Assembly (NCBI GenBank): GCA_021399435.1
Contig: JAJTUP010000001.1
Span: 1,612,001-1,676,000 of the forward strand
DNA length: 64,000 bases
Direction: 5' to 3'
From: Diaporthe sp. PMI_573
Lineage: Eukaryota > Ascomycota > Sordariomycetes > Diaporthales > Diaporthaceae
The position numbers were made by a program, and so were the translations under genes. The notes beneath the pieces are model-generated. The model searched no databases. It worked only from the letters and a program-made list of their open reading frames with translations, and was not told the origin of the DNA. The first letter of the stretch is position 1, and each line of letters begins with the position of its first letter. This document shows, one piece after another, positions 32,058 to 42,256 of this stretch.

Positions 32058-34841
32058 ATGAAGATGATCCTTTGGGCGACGGCGATGCTGCCACTGGCAG
32101 TGTCTGGCTTGATTGACAGGCATGACATCCAACCACTGCGGCACGGTTGATGATGAGATAATTAAGTTAACACCAGACAGACATGGAATTCTTGCTCAGT
32201 TCAACGTTTTACGGACCAGTCTCATAGACAACACTACCACTCCTCTGCAAGTAGGCAATGGAAACTTCGCATTCAATGTGGACAACACAGGAATGCAGGT
32301 CCGTCTTCCGAACTCCTGTCTCTCAGTGCACAAGACCGGTGGGCTAAAATGGACGTCAGAGTTTCTTACCTTTCAATACTCTATCGAGCTGGGGCTGGCA
32401 CAATGACTCTCTGCCGACCAATGGGTGAGTCGTAGGTTCCTCGGTTGCAATTATTGGTCACAGCTGAGATGGCTGCAGCGAGAAATTAAGTGACTATCAC
32501 GGCCGACCTCTCGAGACCCACGGGCGAAATGTGTCCTACGACTACCCTGACCCAAACCTTCCGCTGGTGTCACAATGGCTGATTGCTAACCCCAATCGCA
32601 TCAATCTCGGCCGCATCGGACTCAAATACAAAGGTGCAAGTTTATCCGCATCGTCAATCACTGAGCCATCGCAGGAGCTCGACTTGTGGAATGGAGTTAT
32701 CACGTCGTCATTCCAGGTAGATGGAAGCGCCGTCAAGGTCATCACCCAGGGTGATTTCGAGTCAGACAGTGTGGCTTTTGAGATCGAGTCGACACTCCTC
32801 TCCTCGGGAGATCTGGAGGTTGAGCTTGACTTTCCGTATCCGCCCGTCCACACGACGAAATACAAGTATGAGGTTTTCGTAGGAAGCTATGATTTCCCAC
32901 AGAACCATTCAACCACACTTGTCCGATCCGAGGAAGCCGGCTCAGCTCACGTTCACCACGAAATGCAAGAGACGTGCTATTTCGTCAACCTGCGCTGGCC
33001 CACAGACACTCCGTTGAACCTTTCGAGGAATGAACCGCAGAACTCGTCAGCAATCACGGCGCACCGCTACACAGTCTCGCCGCCAACAATTTCGAACAGC
33101 TCCGGTCCTTCGACTGTGTCATTCACAGCGAACTTCTCACCCGAGAAGGGCATACCAGACCTGCCATCCGCAATCCAGGAGCGGAACCCGGCCGCATGGA
33201 ACGACTACTGGAATGAGGGTGGCTTCGTCGACCTCACAGGCTCGACCAACCCGAACGCAACCGAGCTCCAGCGCAGACTTGTGCTGTCACAGTATCATGT
33301 CCGAGTGAACAGCGCCGCGGACGGACAGTCACCACAGGAGTCTGGACTGATGAATAATGGGTGGTAGTAAGTGTTGCTCCTCAGTATGCTGTCAGGTGTA
33401 GACGGATCACGAACATCCACTGACGTGTTGCTTGGTGGATCGCAGCGGCAAATTCCACATGGAAGTTGTGGTCTTGCATAACGCCCACTGGATCACCTGG
33501 GGCCGGAAGAGATACTTTGACAAAATCTTCCCAGCGTTGTACGAGACCCTGCTTCCGTCATCCCTGAACAGGGCGAAGAGCATGGGCTGGGAGGGGGCCA
33601 GGTGAGCATTTCCAGACCACCGCAGCTTTAGGTCTTACGCTCGAGGCCGGTATCTCACTGGCTGACTTGGACCACAGATGGCCCAAGATGACTGAACTGG
33701 TCACCGGGCACAGCTCCCCTGGCGCTATCAACGCCCTTCTCCTATGGCAGCAGGTGAGCACGCTTGGTCTTGGCGATTGTGTCCCGAGCATGTGGACGCT
33801 GACAGCAATTCCACACAGCCCCATCCCATGTACTTAGCAGAGCTGGCTTACATAGCAGACCCGTCTGATGAAACCCTTCAGCGCTGGGACGCCGTCTTGA
33901 CCGCGTCTGCAGACTACATGGCCTCGTATGCCTGGTACAACCAGTCCTCGGGCTATTACGACCTCGGCCCACCGTAAGCTAGTTTCCCAGATGACTCCCT
34001 TTTCCTAGTTCAGACATATCTTTAAACAGCAGCTGACGCATCCCCAGATCTTACGGCGTAACAGAAAACACCCCACCCCTCGAGACGCGCAACCTAGCCT
34101 ACGAGCTCGCCTACTGGCAATACGGCCTCAACCAGGCACGCACCTGGAAACAGCGACAAAACGCCACGGTCCCAGAGCATTGGACCACCGTCGCCTCCCA
34201 ACTGGCGCCCCTCCCCATCGCAGACGACGGCCTGTACACCCCCTACGAGGGCCCGAACAGCAGCTGGTGGGCCGACACGAAGCTGAACTCGGACCCGCGG
34301 AGCCTGAGCATGCTCCGCGGGATCCTGCCGAGCGACGGGACGCCGGCCGTGGACGAGGAGGTTGCTAAGAAGACGGCTGATAAGGTCTATGAGGTGTGGG
34401 GGTCTGTTGACGAGAAAGTCTTTGGGTGGGGCCGGCCGGTGCTGGCTATTAATGCTGCGAGGCTGGGCGAGCCAGAGCATGCGGTTGGATATCTAACGGC
34501 GTTTGACTATTGGGTGTTTGATGATGCAGGATTCGCTGAGAGGGGTGGCAATGGTGAGTGTTGCTTCTCTTGCGGCCGTGCTTTCGATGGGCACTGAACG
34601 CCTTGTGCTGATTTCGGATATCAGGTGGCACACCTCCTCCGTTCCTCGACGGGAATGCGTTCTTTCTACATGCAGGTAGGGACTCCGAAAATCCTCTCAG
34701 ATGCTAGGACAAACTTGGCTAACGAGTCAAATAGTGGCATACATGGCTGCCGGGTGGCAGGGCTCAGAAGGAGACGCCCCTGGCTTTCCCGATGATGGCA
34801 GCTGGTCAGTTGTCCACGAGGGCCTGTTTAAGGCTCCATAA
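32058..34841 (+). CDS. Secreted six-hairpin glycosidase-like protein, ten exons
   Basis: Exons 32058-32119, 32181-32298, 32360-32424, 32479-33366, 33446-33601, 33678-33753, 33819-33973, 34048-34553, 34625-34675 and 34735-34841 give 727 aa with every junction in frame. Introns are 54-79 bp. Intron 1 (32120-32180) appears to use a GC donor, which keeps the family start IDRHGILAQFN; a GT donor seven codons earlier is the alternative. A signal peptide (ILWATAMLPLAVSG) opens the protein. Landmarks are QVGNGNFAFNVD, FLPFNTLSSWGWHNDSLP, NPNRINLGRIGL, GKFHMEVV, RWPKMTELVTGHSSPG and INALLLWQQPHPMYLAEL, typical of an alpha/alpha-barrel glycosidase-like family common in ascomycetes. Substrate and catalytic residues are not established; likely a plant or fungal glycan outside the cell. 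Confidence 0.87.
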
Positions 34842-35227
34842 GGGTCGGCCACTCGCACAGTTAGATGCAGCTCTGAAGAGATATGATTGTTAGGCGCCAG
34901 AAATTACATTCACTACAGCCGTTTGTCTAAAGAGTCCAAAGTAGAAGTGATATTTCCCCATCAACCGGGTTGAAAGAAGAATTGGAGAACCAGAACCCTG
35001 TGGCTCGAAGGCATTCTGCTCAACTCAAGGATTCCCGATAGGCTGAGCAAGGGGCTGATGCGCTTCTGACAGCCTCTCGAAAGAATCTCGTCCGAGCAAG
35101 TATCTAGTCACCATTCATCCTGTGTTCAGCTTGAGATGATCAGTCGTGGAGGATCTCCTCCGATTTGTTCCTCCTCCCTAGCGACCCGAGTCCCGATTGT
35201 GGATAGTCGTCCCTGGCGATGAGTATC
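34842..35227. other. Intergenic between convergent genes
   Basis: Terminal regions of the glycosidase-like gene and the RBR gene. No further feature recognised. Confidence 0.4.
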
Positions 35228-36311
35228 TCAGTTCTCCTCCGGGCCAGACTGTGCCGTAGTCAATGGAGGAGTAGGCTCTTCTGTCTTTGTCTTCTCGTCT
35301 AGGAACTCCGCACCATCCGCCGGCTCAGCGTTCCAGTCGGGATTGTGATACCGGCCGTCGACGCAGTGGGTCACGCAGCTCACGCACAAGTGCCTGCCAC
35401 AATCCTGGCATTGATAGGAAGCTTGTCCTGACTTTCCGCAGCGGTGTCCGCACTTTGCGCAGAAGAAGGTCTGGGGGAGGCAGGTGTTCACGAGGAACTC
35501 CCTGCCGTAGCAGCGTGGTTGCTGCGGAAATCCGAACCAAGGGCTCGCCTCCTCCGCGAGGTCGTCGTGCTTCACGGTGTACTCCGAAGATTGAGGACAG
35601 TCGCAGTTCCTCCAATGCTGCCCGCAGATATAACAAAACTCCTCCCCGCAGTTGCAACTAATGGCAGCATTGTGTCAGCGCGATTTTCTCTCTATTCGAG
35701 TTTGTATGGCATTAGATACTTACGTCATGTGGTTGCAGCCTGAGTCCTTTTCCACGATGCTGCCGCATTGTTGGCACTTCTTCCATCCCTTATTGATGAG
35801 GTATTTCTCTATGGAGCTTTGCTGAAAATCTTTCCTGCAGTTGCCAATGTGTGGTTGTCTCCTGCAGAGGCAGCAGGTGCCGCCCCAGCAGGCCTTGCAG
35901 AAGCCGACGTTTGTAGATTCGTCGACTGCGGCTGGTGAAATGTACTTGCGGCATTTGCTTTGGCAGCAGAAGAGTTTGTTTCGGGTGGCGTAGTATGCCC
36001 TGCGACTCTCCACAAGGCGTAGGACCTCTGGCAGGAGCTTGCTTAGGATCTCCTTGCTGTCAAGATTCAAATCCCAGGTGCAGCACCTCGGTGGCCACCG
36101 TTCACCGTCCTCGCAAGCGACGCGGGTCATCTGGTTGAGGCAATCGAGACAAAAGCCATGGCCGCAAGGTGCTATCTCATTCGCGATGCCGCCACAAACG
36201 TCGCAGTCGACTAAGGGTGAAAGAGAACGTCAGACTCCTTCTCAAGTTCAGGGGCTCTGTAGATGTATACGCACCATTTCGGTCAACCTCAATCGGTTGA
36301 CTGTGATCCAT
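35228..36311 (-). CDS. RBR-type zinc-finger protein (RING1-IBR-RING2), probable E3 ubiquitin ligase
   Basis: Exons 36311-36275, 36210-35724 and 35657-35228 give 317 aa. Introns are 36211-36274 (GTGCGT...TAG) and 35658-35723 (GTAAGT...TAG). RBR ligases pass ubiquitin through a RING2 cysteine to the target. RING1 begins C15-D-V-C and continues CGHGFCLDC. The IBR region includes FCKACWGGTCCLCRR and GNC. RING2 reads KKCQQCGSIVEKDSGCNHM, followed by TCNCGEEFCYICG, where the cysteine in TCNC is the expected catalytic position. After this a fourth cysteine-rich segment, FFCAKCGHRCGKSG and CQDCGRHLCVSCVTHC, resembles an extra zinc ribbon. The C-terminus is acidic. The splice between HMT and CNC restores RING2 exactly. 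Confidence 0.85.
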
Positions 36312-37157
36312 CTTCTCTTTGCGTGCTTGAAGTGGACTGGGAAAATACAAAGTATCGGTGGGTTTGTGATGGAGTTGTTGTTGACTGGCCGTCAAGTGGG
36401 TGGAAGCAGTCTGGCTGGCGGTGGCCCAAGCGGCGGGGGCCCACGTCCATGGGTGAATGATGCTTAGAGACTTGCATGGAAGAAGTTAATTCCGGTGTGC
36501 GCGTTTGCTTGTCGCAAGTATTCTGTTTGATGTCTTAGTATTCACTTCCGGGATGTTGCCTGCGGATCTCAATTCACGGAGGTGCAATATCTGCAGATAG
36601 CACGCTGTGCAAGTGTTTACATAGTCCGAATGACCTTTCACTTCCAGAGCACTGAAGATGTCTGTAGACAAGAGGATCTGATACAATAATGAGTTGTTGG
36701 CCTGCTGAACATTTTCACAATCAGGAGTTGGAGCTTTTGATCTGAACTTGGCATGGCCGTTCCAGATACACTGATCGCAATGGTGACAGCCCTATCATGA
36801 ACGAGAGATTTATTTAGCTGACATTGGGTTTTTCTGAAGCTCAGGTAAGAGCCAAATGTTATACATCAGCATGTGATCAGGCTATTCAAAAGACCATAGG
36901 GGGAAAAGAGGTGAGTTGCTACCACCCGTGGATGTTCAACCGGGCCGTCAAATGTATTTCTCGCATAATTGGGGGAAGGACCTATCACATATATTGACCA
37001 TGGAAATTGGGGTGTCAGCTTCTAAATTATTGGCAGCACTCGAGATTCTGCCCTCGGAATTTGGGCATATTTGATGATTACTATCTCGAGACAAGACACT
37101 ATGAAGCCGTACCTAGGTACCTAAACACATTCTCTAATGCAGGCCAAACAGTTCAGC
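36312..37157. other. Intergenic, no gene seen
   Basis: Promoter side of the RBR gene and 3' flank of the GrpB gene. Only short frames. Confidence 0.4.
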
Positions 37158-37763
37158 CTATCCAACACAACAGCCAGTACAGACAGGAGAAGGTTTCTCC
37201 TGGAAAGCCGTCGCCTTCAGGCGCTCAAGCACATCAGCCTTCTCCCTCTGATACCGCAGCCGGCCGCCCTTCTCCTGATTGGACGTATCCGCAGCCTTCC
37301 TCTTAGCCTCGGCGTACTCTTCCCTCGCCCAGGCATTATCCCGCAGAAAATCCCGGAACGTCAAGAAGTCAGCAGCGATCTTGCACCCCTCCCGGTGGAT
37401 ATGGACGTTGACCTCCGCATCCTGCCCGTCGATGAACAGGAAGCGGTGTCCGTGCCACTTCGGCTGGCGGAAGAGAAGGGTGAACCCCAGGTTCTCCAGC
37501 TGCGGTATGTAAGCGCCTTCGTCCGAGGGGTCACTCACCAATAGGAGGATGTCGATGATGGGCTTCGCGGCGAGCGAGGGCACCGATGTGGACCCTACGT
37601 GCTCCAGCTTGAGTGCCGAAGAATCCAGGGCAGACTCTATGCGAGCTGCGACTTGGGTGAAGGTTTCGGGCCAGGATTCCTGATATGGACGTATCTCGAC
37701 TTCGGGGTCGGCGCGTCTGGCGACGACCTCGAGAGTTGCAGATGTGAATCCCACGGCCTCCAT
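37158..37763 (-). CDS. GrpB/UPF0157 family protein (nucleotidyltransferase fold)
   Basis: 201 aa, single exon. Members of this family have a nucleotidyltransferase-like fold and occur widely in bacteria and fungi; the substrate is not known, and links to CoaE-type proteins are by fusion only. Landmarks are VEIRPYQESWPETF at the start, LEHVGSTSVPSLAAKPIIDILL in the middle (family hallmark, of which the GSTSVPG-type loop is here GSTSVPS), and REGCKIAADFLTFRDFLR near the end. ATG 37763 gives the family's usual length; the upstream extension of the frame is unconserved. The C-terminal CTGCCVG is unusual and may be lineage-specific. Confidence 0.85.
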   Translation of the reverse strand: MEAVGFTSATLEVVARRADPEVEIRPYQESWPETFTQVAARIESALDSSALKLEHVGSTSVPSLAAKPIIDILLLVSDPSDEGAYIPQLENLGFTLLFRQPKWHGHRFLFIDGQDAEVNVHIHREGCKIAADFLTFRDFLRDNAWAREEYAEAKRKAADTSNQEKGGRLRYQREKADVLERLKATAFQEKPSPVCTGCCVG

Positions 37764-38156
37764 GTTACGATCTTTAGAGGTTTCGCGACAGATTTTACTG
37801 GTGGATAATGATGAATATGGTTTCTGGGCTCCGCTCGCTGCCAGTTTGAAATCTCTGGACAGGCTCCATCTTATATCTTTGACTTGACAATCGCTGGTAG
37901 TGGCTGCGGAAGAACAATGAATGCCTGAAGCTGGCGGTCTGATCGCTGCTATGACAAAGCAAGGACACAAAGACCAGAAACATATTTTTGGATGACAATG
38001 TCCGTCTTATACACAAAGCCATTGTGAAAATTTCCGGTAGCAAGTAATGCAGGCTCAAAAGTGACTGGCAGTCTTTCTGACGAACTTGGCGCCGACTCAG
38101 CCGAGACGAAAGCACAGCAGCGGTCAATCACTGCTCAGCTCTGAATTGACTAGCAT
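37764..38156. other. Intergenic, no gene seen
   Basis: Spacer between two minus-strand genes; probable promoter of the GrpB gene and terminator of the DUF3237 gene. Confidence 0.4.
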
Positions 38157-39115
38157 TCAAAGAAGTCGGTAGCCATCATAAATCACTGTAGACAGAGTCA
38201 GCCACAGGGTGTATCAGATCATCAAGCGGCCAGACCCAAGCCAGACAGTGAGACATGATCAACAACAGCAGCACTCACCTTCCAAGCCCCTGCGCACGCC
38301 ACTCCCAATCCACATCCCCTCATTAACCCACCGGTATCTCTCATCGCCCGTCTCGAGCCGAATGAATATCCGGAAGCGGTACTCATCCGGCGACACCTTG
38401 TCGCCCTCGACAGGGTCAAGCAGCCGCGTCAACACCTCAGGCGGGCCGGTCCTCCACCCCTCGGTGCGCACCATGATGTGCGCGGGCTGTGCGTCGGCCG
38501 TGGCGAGGAGGTACCGCGTGTCCACAAAGGTGGACTTGTTCTCGGTCAGGAGCTGGGCGTCCTGGCCGCCGGGCTGGGGGTGGGGTGGGATGTATCGTCA
38601 GCCATACTGATGTCCAGGTAAGGAAGAGGATGCACGCATGTGGTAGATACAGGGTCTGCACGACCAGACTTCCCCCGGGGGGATAAGAGAGGCAGCCTCC
38701 AAGATGGGGGGGGGGGGGGATTTCTAGGCCTGCCCGAGAACATCACCAAGATAAAACTCACCACCACCGTGCCCTTCCCCCACGCGGCACTCCACTCCCC
38801 ACCACAGATCCCAATCCAATTCCTCTCGCCCCAACAGCTCCTCCCCAGCGCCACCTTACCCTCGAGGCGTGCCTGCATGCGGAAGTCGCGCTCCAGCCTC
38901 GGCTTCGGCAGGCCGATCGTCCGCGCCAAACTTCCGGCCGAGAACCCCGCCGAGATCTCGTCCGCCGTGCTGCCGCCCGACCTTGTGGTGGTGGTGTGTG
39001 GGCCGGCAGCGGCAGCCTCCTGGCTGGTCTCGGACGTCAGGACCGGGAGGAAATCATTATCGGCGGCGGCGGTGCCCGGTTCGCCGCCGTGCTGCTCCTG
39101 CTGCTGTGATGCCAT
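38157..39115 (-). CDS. DUF3237 (UPF0311) family protein
   Basis: Exons 39115-38762, 38573-38279 and 38185-38157 give 225 aa. Introns are 38574-38761 (188 bp, GTGAGT...CAG) and 38186-38278 (93 bp, GTGAGT...CAG). The tiny last exon completes the family end VIYDGYRL. DUF3237 is a beta-barrel fold of unknown reaction. Visible landmarks are LEGKVALGRSCWGERNW, FVDTRYLLATADAQPAHIMV and DEYRFRIFIRLETGDERYRWVNE, followed by GSGVRRGLEG. The first about 75 residues are Gln/Glu/Thr-rich and lie outside the domain. The first intron is long for this genome and contains 14 consecutive C (minus strand), which may make length calls unreliable there. Confidence 0.85.
38706..38719. repeat. 14-base G homopolymer inside an intron
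   Basis: Fourteen G on the plus strand, so a C-tract in the transcript of the DUF3237 gene, within its first intron. Confidence 0.9.
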
Positions 39116-40603
39116 GTTCCCGCTTGTCTCAGTCGGTGCTCGGAGAAACACAAACAAAAAAGCAAACCACGCACGGTGAAAGCTGTCAAAGGTGCAGCAG
39201 TGTCTCACCCATCCGGCTCACAGGCTTTATTTTTTGTTTGCGACGGCGCGGCTCAATCAAATCGGGTGCACATGACGTCGGGTTGTCAGTGGATCTCGGG
39301 TATCTCGAGTCTCGCATCCGCAGCGGTCTCGATGCGCAGCGGTCTCGATGCGCAGTGGTCTCGATGCGCAGCGGGCCCCCTCGGTACCTGCCTTCGCTAG
39401 CTTGACTTTGTTTACAGTGGGGTTTTTAGATCGGACGGGCGGGCGGGTTGGCTCTCAGCAGTTAGGGCCGGGGCCAGCTCCCGGCATGTGGCAGATACAG
39501 AGGGAGTTCGATAGCTCCCTCCGCGTCAGGCCGTTGATGTATCATTGCTCTCCGTGCTACCGTCCAGTGAGATTCTCCACGTCCAAAATCCTCCAGCTCG
39601 CCCTTCCGTCCCACAGTTAATAACCACAGGCCACAACGACGGCAGGACCTCTGTACGAGGGACCAAATCCACAAGTAAAACAGCTCCCCCCAACCACGAG
39701 CTCCAAAACGAGCTGGCGAGCAAGCGGGGTCAAACTCGAGTGACGCGCCGCAGCGGCTCAAGCTTCACGTCAGTGTCGCGCAGTACCACCCACCATCCAT
39801 GGCCTGCTCACCACTCACCCTCTTCCACCCTCCCATGCCCCGCCATTGAACATGCTGTCCGACCTGCCACATGCTGTATTCTCCCGACCTGTCAGACACG
39901 CATTTTACCCAATCGCCTGACTTGACCTACCCTGCTGCCTATCGCTGGCCCAAACGGGGTCCACGGGTGGGAGGACTGCCTTCCCCGAGACAGTTCGTCT
40001 TGTATCTATCGCATCTATTCTCCTCGAGACAATCACCGTCCAAGCTTGTGGGTGTTGTCGTCCCCCCACCACGATGTGATTGCTAGAGAAAATACCGGAT
40101 GCAAGCCTGCACTTTGGCCCGAATGCTGGGCCAAATCAGTCACAAGTGCTTCCGAGCATTTGATGAGATAGACTGCCTTGAGCTTCCAGAGATCTTTAAT
40201 TGGACAGACGGTTGTATCTATGTACACTCTCCTCATTCCAAAATCTGCCTAGCTACTGACAAAAACCAAGCCGCACGAGATGGGGAATCATTGTGCAAAA
40301 TATCGAGCCCTTTCGACGGATGACAAGGTCATTGGATTGTTGACACTCAACGGACGGACTGTAAACTGCGCAATATAGAGAGCTGACTCGCTAGATAAGA
40401 GGACGCCGCCAACGCCTCGCTGTGAGGATGTCCGCTGTTCCGACTTGTCGGAAGCAAGCAGCATCTGGCAGCGTCCGACTACTGCGAAAACAAGTAGTTC
40501 TCGAGGCACGCGTCGCAAAATTCGCAAACGATCCAAAATCGCACCTCGACCATTTCCCACACATTTCAGCCGCAAACGTCCATTGCGGCTTCGTGACGTG
40601 GCA
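39116..40603. other. Intergenic with a short 16-bp tandem repeat
   Basis: Promoter side of the DUF3237 gene and 3' flank of the MFS gene. No gene is seen; a 16-bp repeat is listed separately. Confidence 0.4.
39321..39375. repeat. 16-bp tandem repeat, about 3.4 copies
   Basis: Unit CAGCGGTCTCGATGCG starts at 39321, 39337 and 39353 (one C to T change in the third) and continues with a partial copy from 39369. Confidence 0.9.
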
Positions 40604-42256
40604 CTATGTCGTGTAGAAAAAGTCTGGTCGAGTGTCGCCCATCTTCTCGAGCTCATGCTCCGTCTTGCCGGTGGCCCAACCGTCGCGCTCTCCGTTACGG
40701 CGCTTCTTATTCTCCCTCCGAAGACCCAGGGTCATCAGAATGGAACCACCAAGCAGGAAGAGGATCATGTAGGCAAGGACAACGCCATGTCCCTCGAAGA
40801 ATCGGGGGCCTCTGAAGTAGATGTTGGAAGAGACCACGCCGTTGAGGTTTCCCCAGCCAATTACGAAGCCGAGGACCACGCCCCGCTTGTAGACGCCTTC
40901 GGTATTGTTCGCCATCCAGGTGATGGTATTGGCGATACAGGGATAGATGCCCGCCGCCCCTAGGAACGTACCCGCATACTGTACCCAAGCATCTTTGGAC
41001 CCGATGAGCATGGCGAAACCGACGATACCCACAGATGAGACGCAGATGTTGCAGAGTCCACGGGCTTGCGTGCGATCTGCAACAAATCCGACGACGACAG
41101 TCAAGACGGCGGCGGAGGCGTAAGGCGCAACACTGTACAGCTGTTGCTTGACGACATCGCCCGGAGCTGCCACTCCCGCATTCTTGATGATGGTGGGCAA
41201 GAACAGACTGAATCCGTACAGAGGCATATCACAGCCCATGTATATTGCCATGCCGAGCCACATCTTCCAATCCTTCATTGCCTGCCAGAAGTATTGCATG
41301 GAGAAGTCCTCGTGCTCTGCTGACGATTGCTGGTCGAGCTTCAGGCGGCGAATGACCCGGACCCGGTCATCGTCTGAAAGGAACTTGGCCTCATCCGGGA
41401 AGTCGTGGACCAACCAGAAGGAGATGACGCCGATGAGAACTGTTGCCAGGCCTTCGAGGATGAAGATCCATGCCCAGCCGGGTTTGCCTCCGACGCCTGC
41501 CATGTTCTCGATGGCAGCAGCGAGGAGACCACCAAAAGACCCCGAAAGTGCGGCAGCTGAGAAGAAGATAGCCTGAATGTCATGTCAGCCGCGAGAATTG
41601 TGCGATCAGAAGCGCACGGGGTAGATACTGACAGCTCGCACGCCAAACTCAGATCTCTTGTACCAGCACGAAAGGTAGTAGTTGATCCCGGGAAACAGGC
41701 CCGCCTCCGTGAGACCCAGGAACCACCGGGCAGCCATGAGCCCAGACCAGTTGCGGACGAAACCCATACCAACCATGCAAGCGCCCCACAGCACCCTTGA
41801 CTTCGATTAGTAAGAGTCTTTGACGGACAGTATGTGTTGTGATTGAGGTATCGTAACATACATGATGATGGGGATGAATATAGATGGGCGCAAGCGCTTC
41901 AGAAGAATGTTGGTAAGAGGCTCGAACAAGGCGTAAGAGATGAAGAAGATGGTCAAAGTATCGTTGTAGTGTTGAGTATCCATGTGCAAGTCGTCGCTCA
42001 GGCCGGCGATCTTGGCGTTTCCAATGTTGGTACGATCAAGGAATGCCAACAGGTACAGCAGACTCAGCCAGGGAATCATGACCAGGTCGAGCTTCCAAAC
42101 AAGTTTCCTGTCGATAGCGGCCCGCTCCGACTCGGACAAGTGAGCATCGGGGTCCGGTGGAATGTCCCGTAGAGTGCCCACAAAGTTCTGCTGCAACTCT
42201 GTGGCCTTCTCCGTGTCATTGTCAGACAGGTTGACCGCATTGCCGTGGGAGACCAT
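40604..42256 (-). CDS. MFS transporter, Dal5-type anion:cation symporter family
   Basis: Exons 42256-41862, 41795-41633 and 41572-40604 give 508 aa. Introns are 41796-41861 (GTATGT...AAG) and 41573-41632 (GTCAGT...CAG). Twelve membrane spans are expected. The family's first helix region reads PWLSLLYLLAFLDRTNIGNAKIAGL, followed by the FFISYALFEPLTNILLKR loop-helix and AARWFLGLTEAGLFPGINYYLSCWYKRSE, the signature of allantoate, nicotinate or pantothenate-type carriers. The mid-loop contains FPDEAKFLSDDDRVRVIRRL, and the C-terminal tail is basic and polar. It should bring an organic anion or vitamin-like compound into the cell with protons. The exact substrate cannot be read from the sequence. 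Confidence 0.92.
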
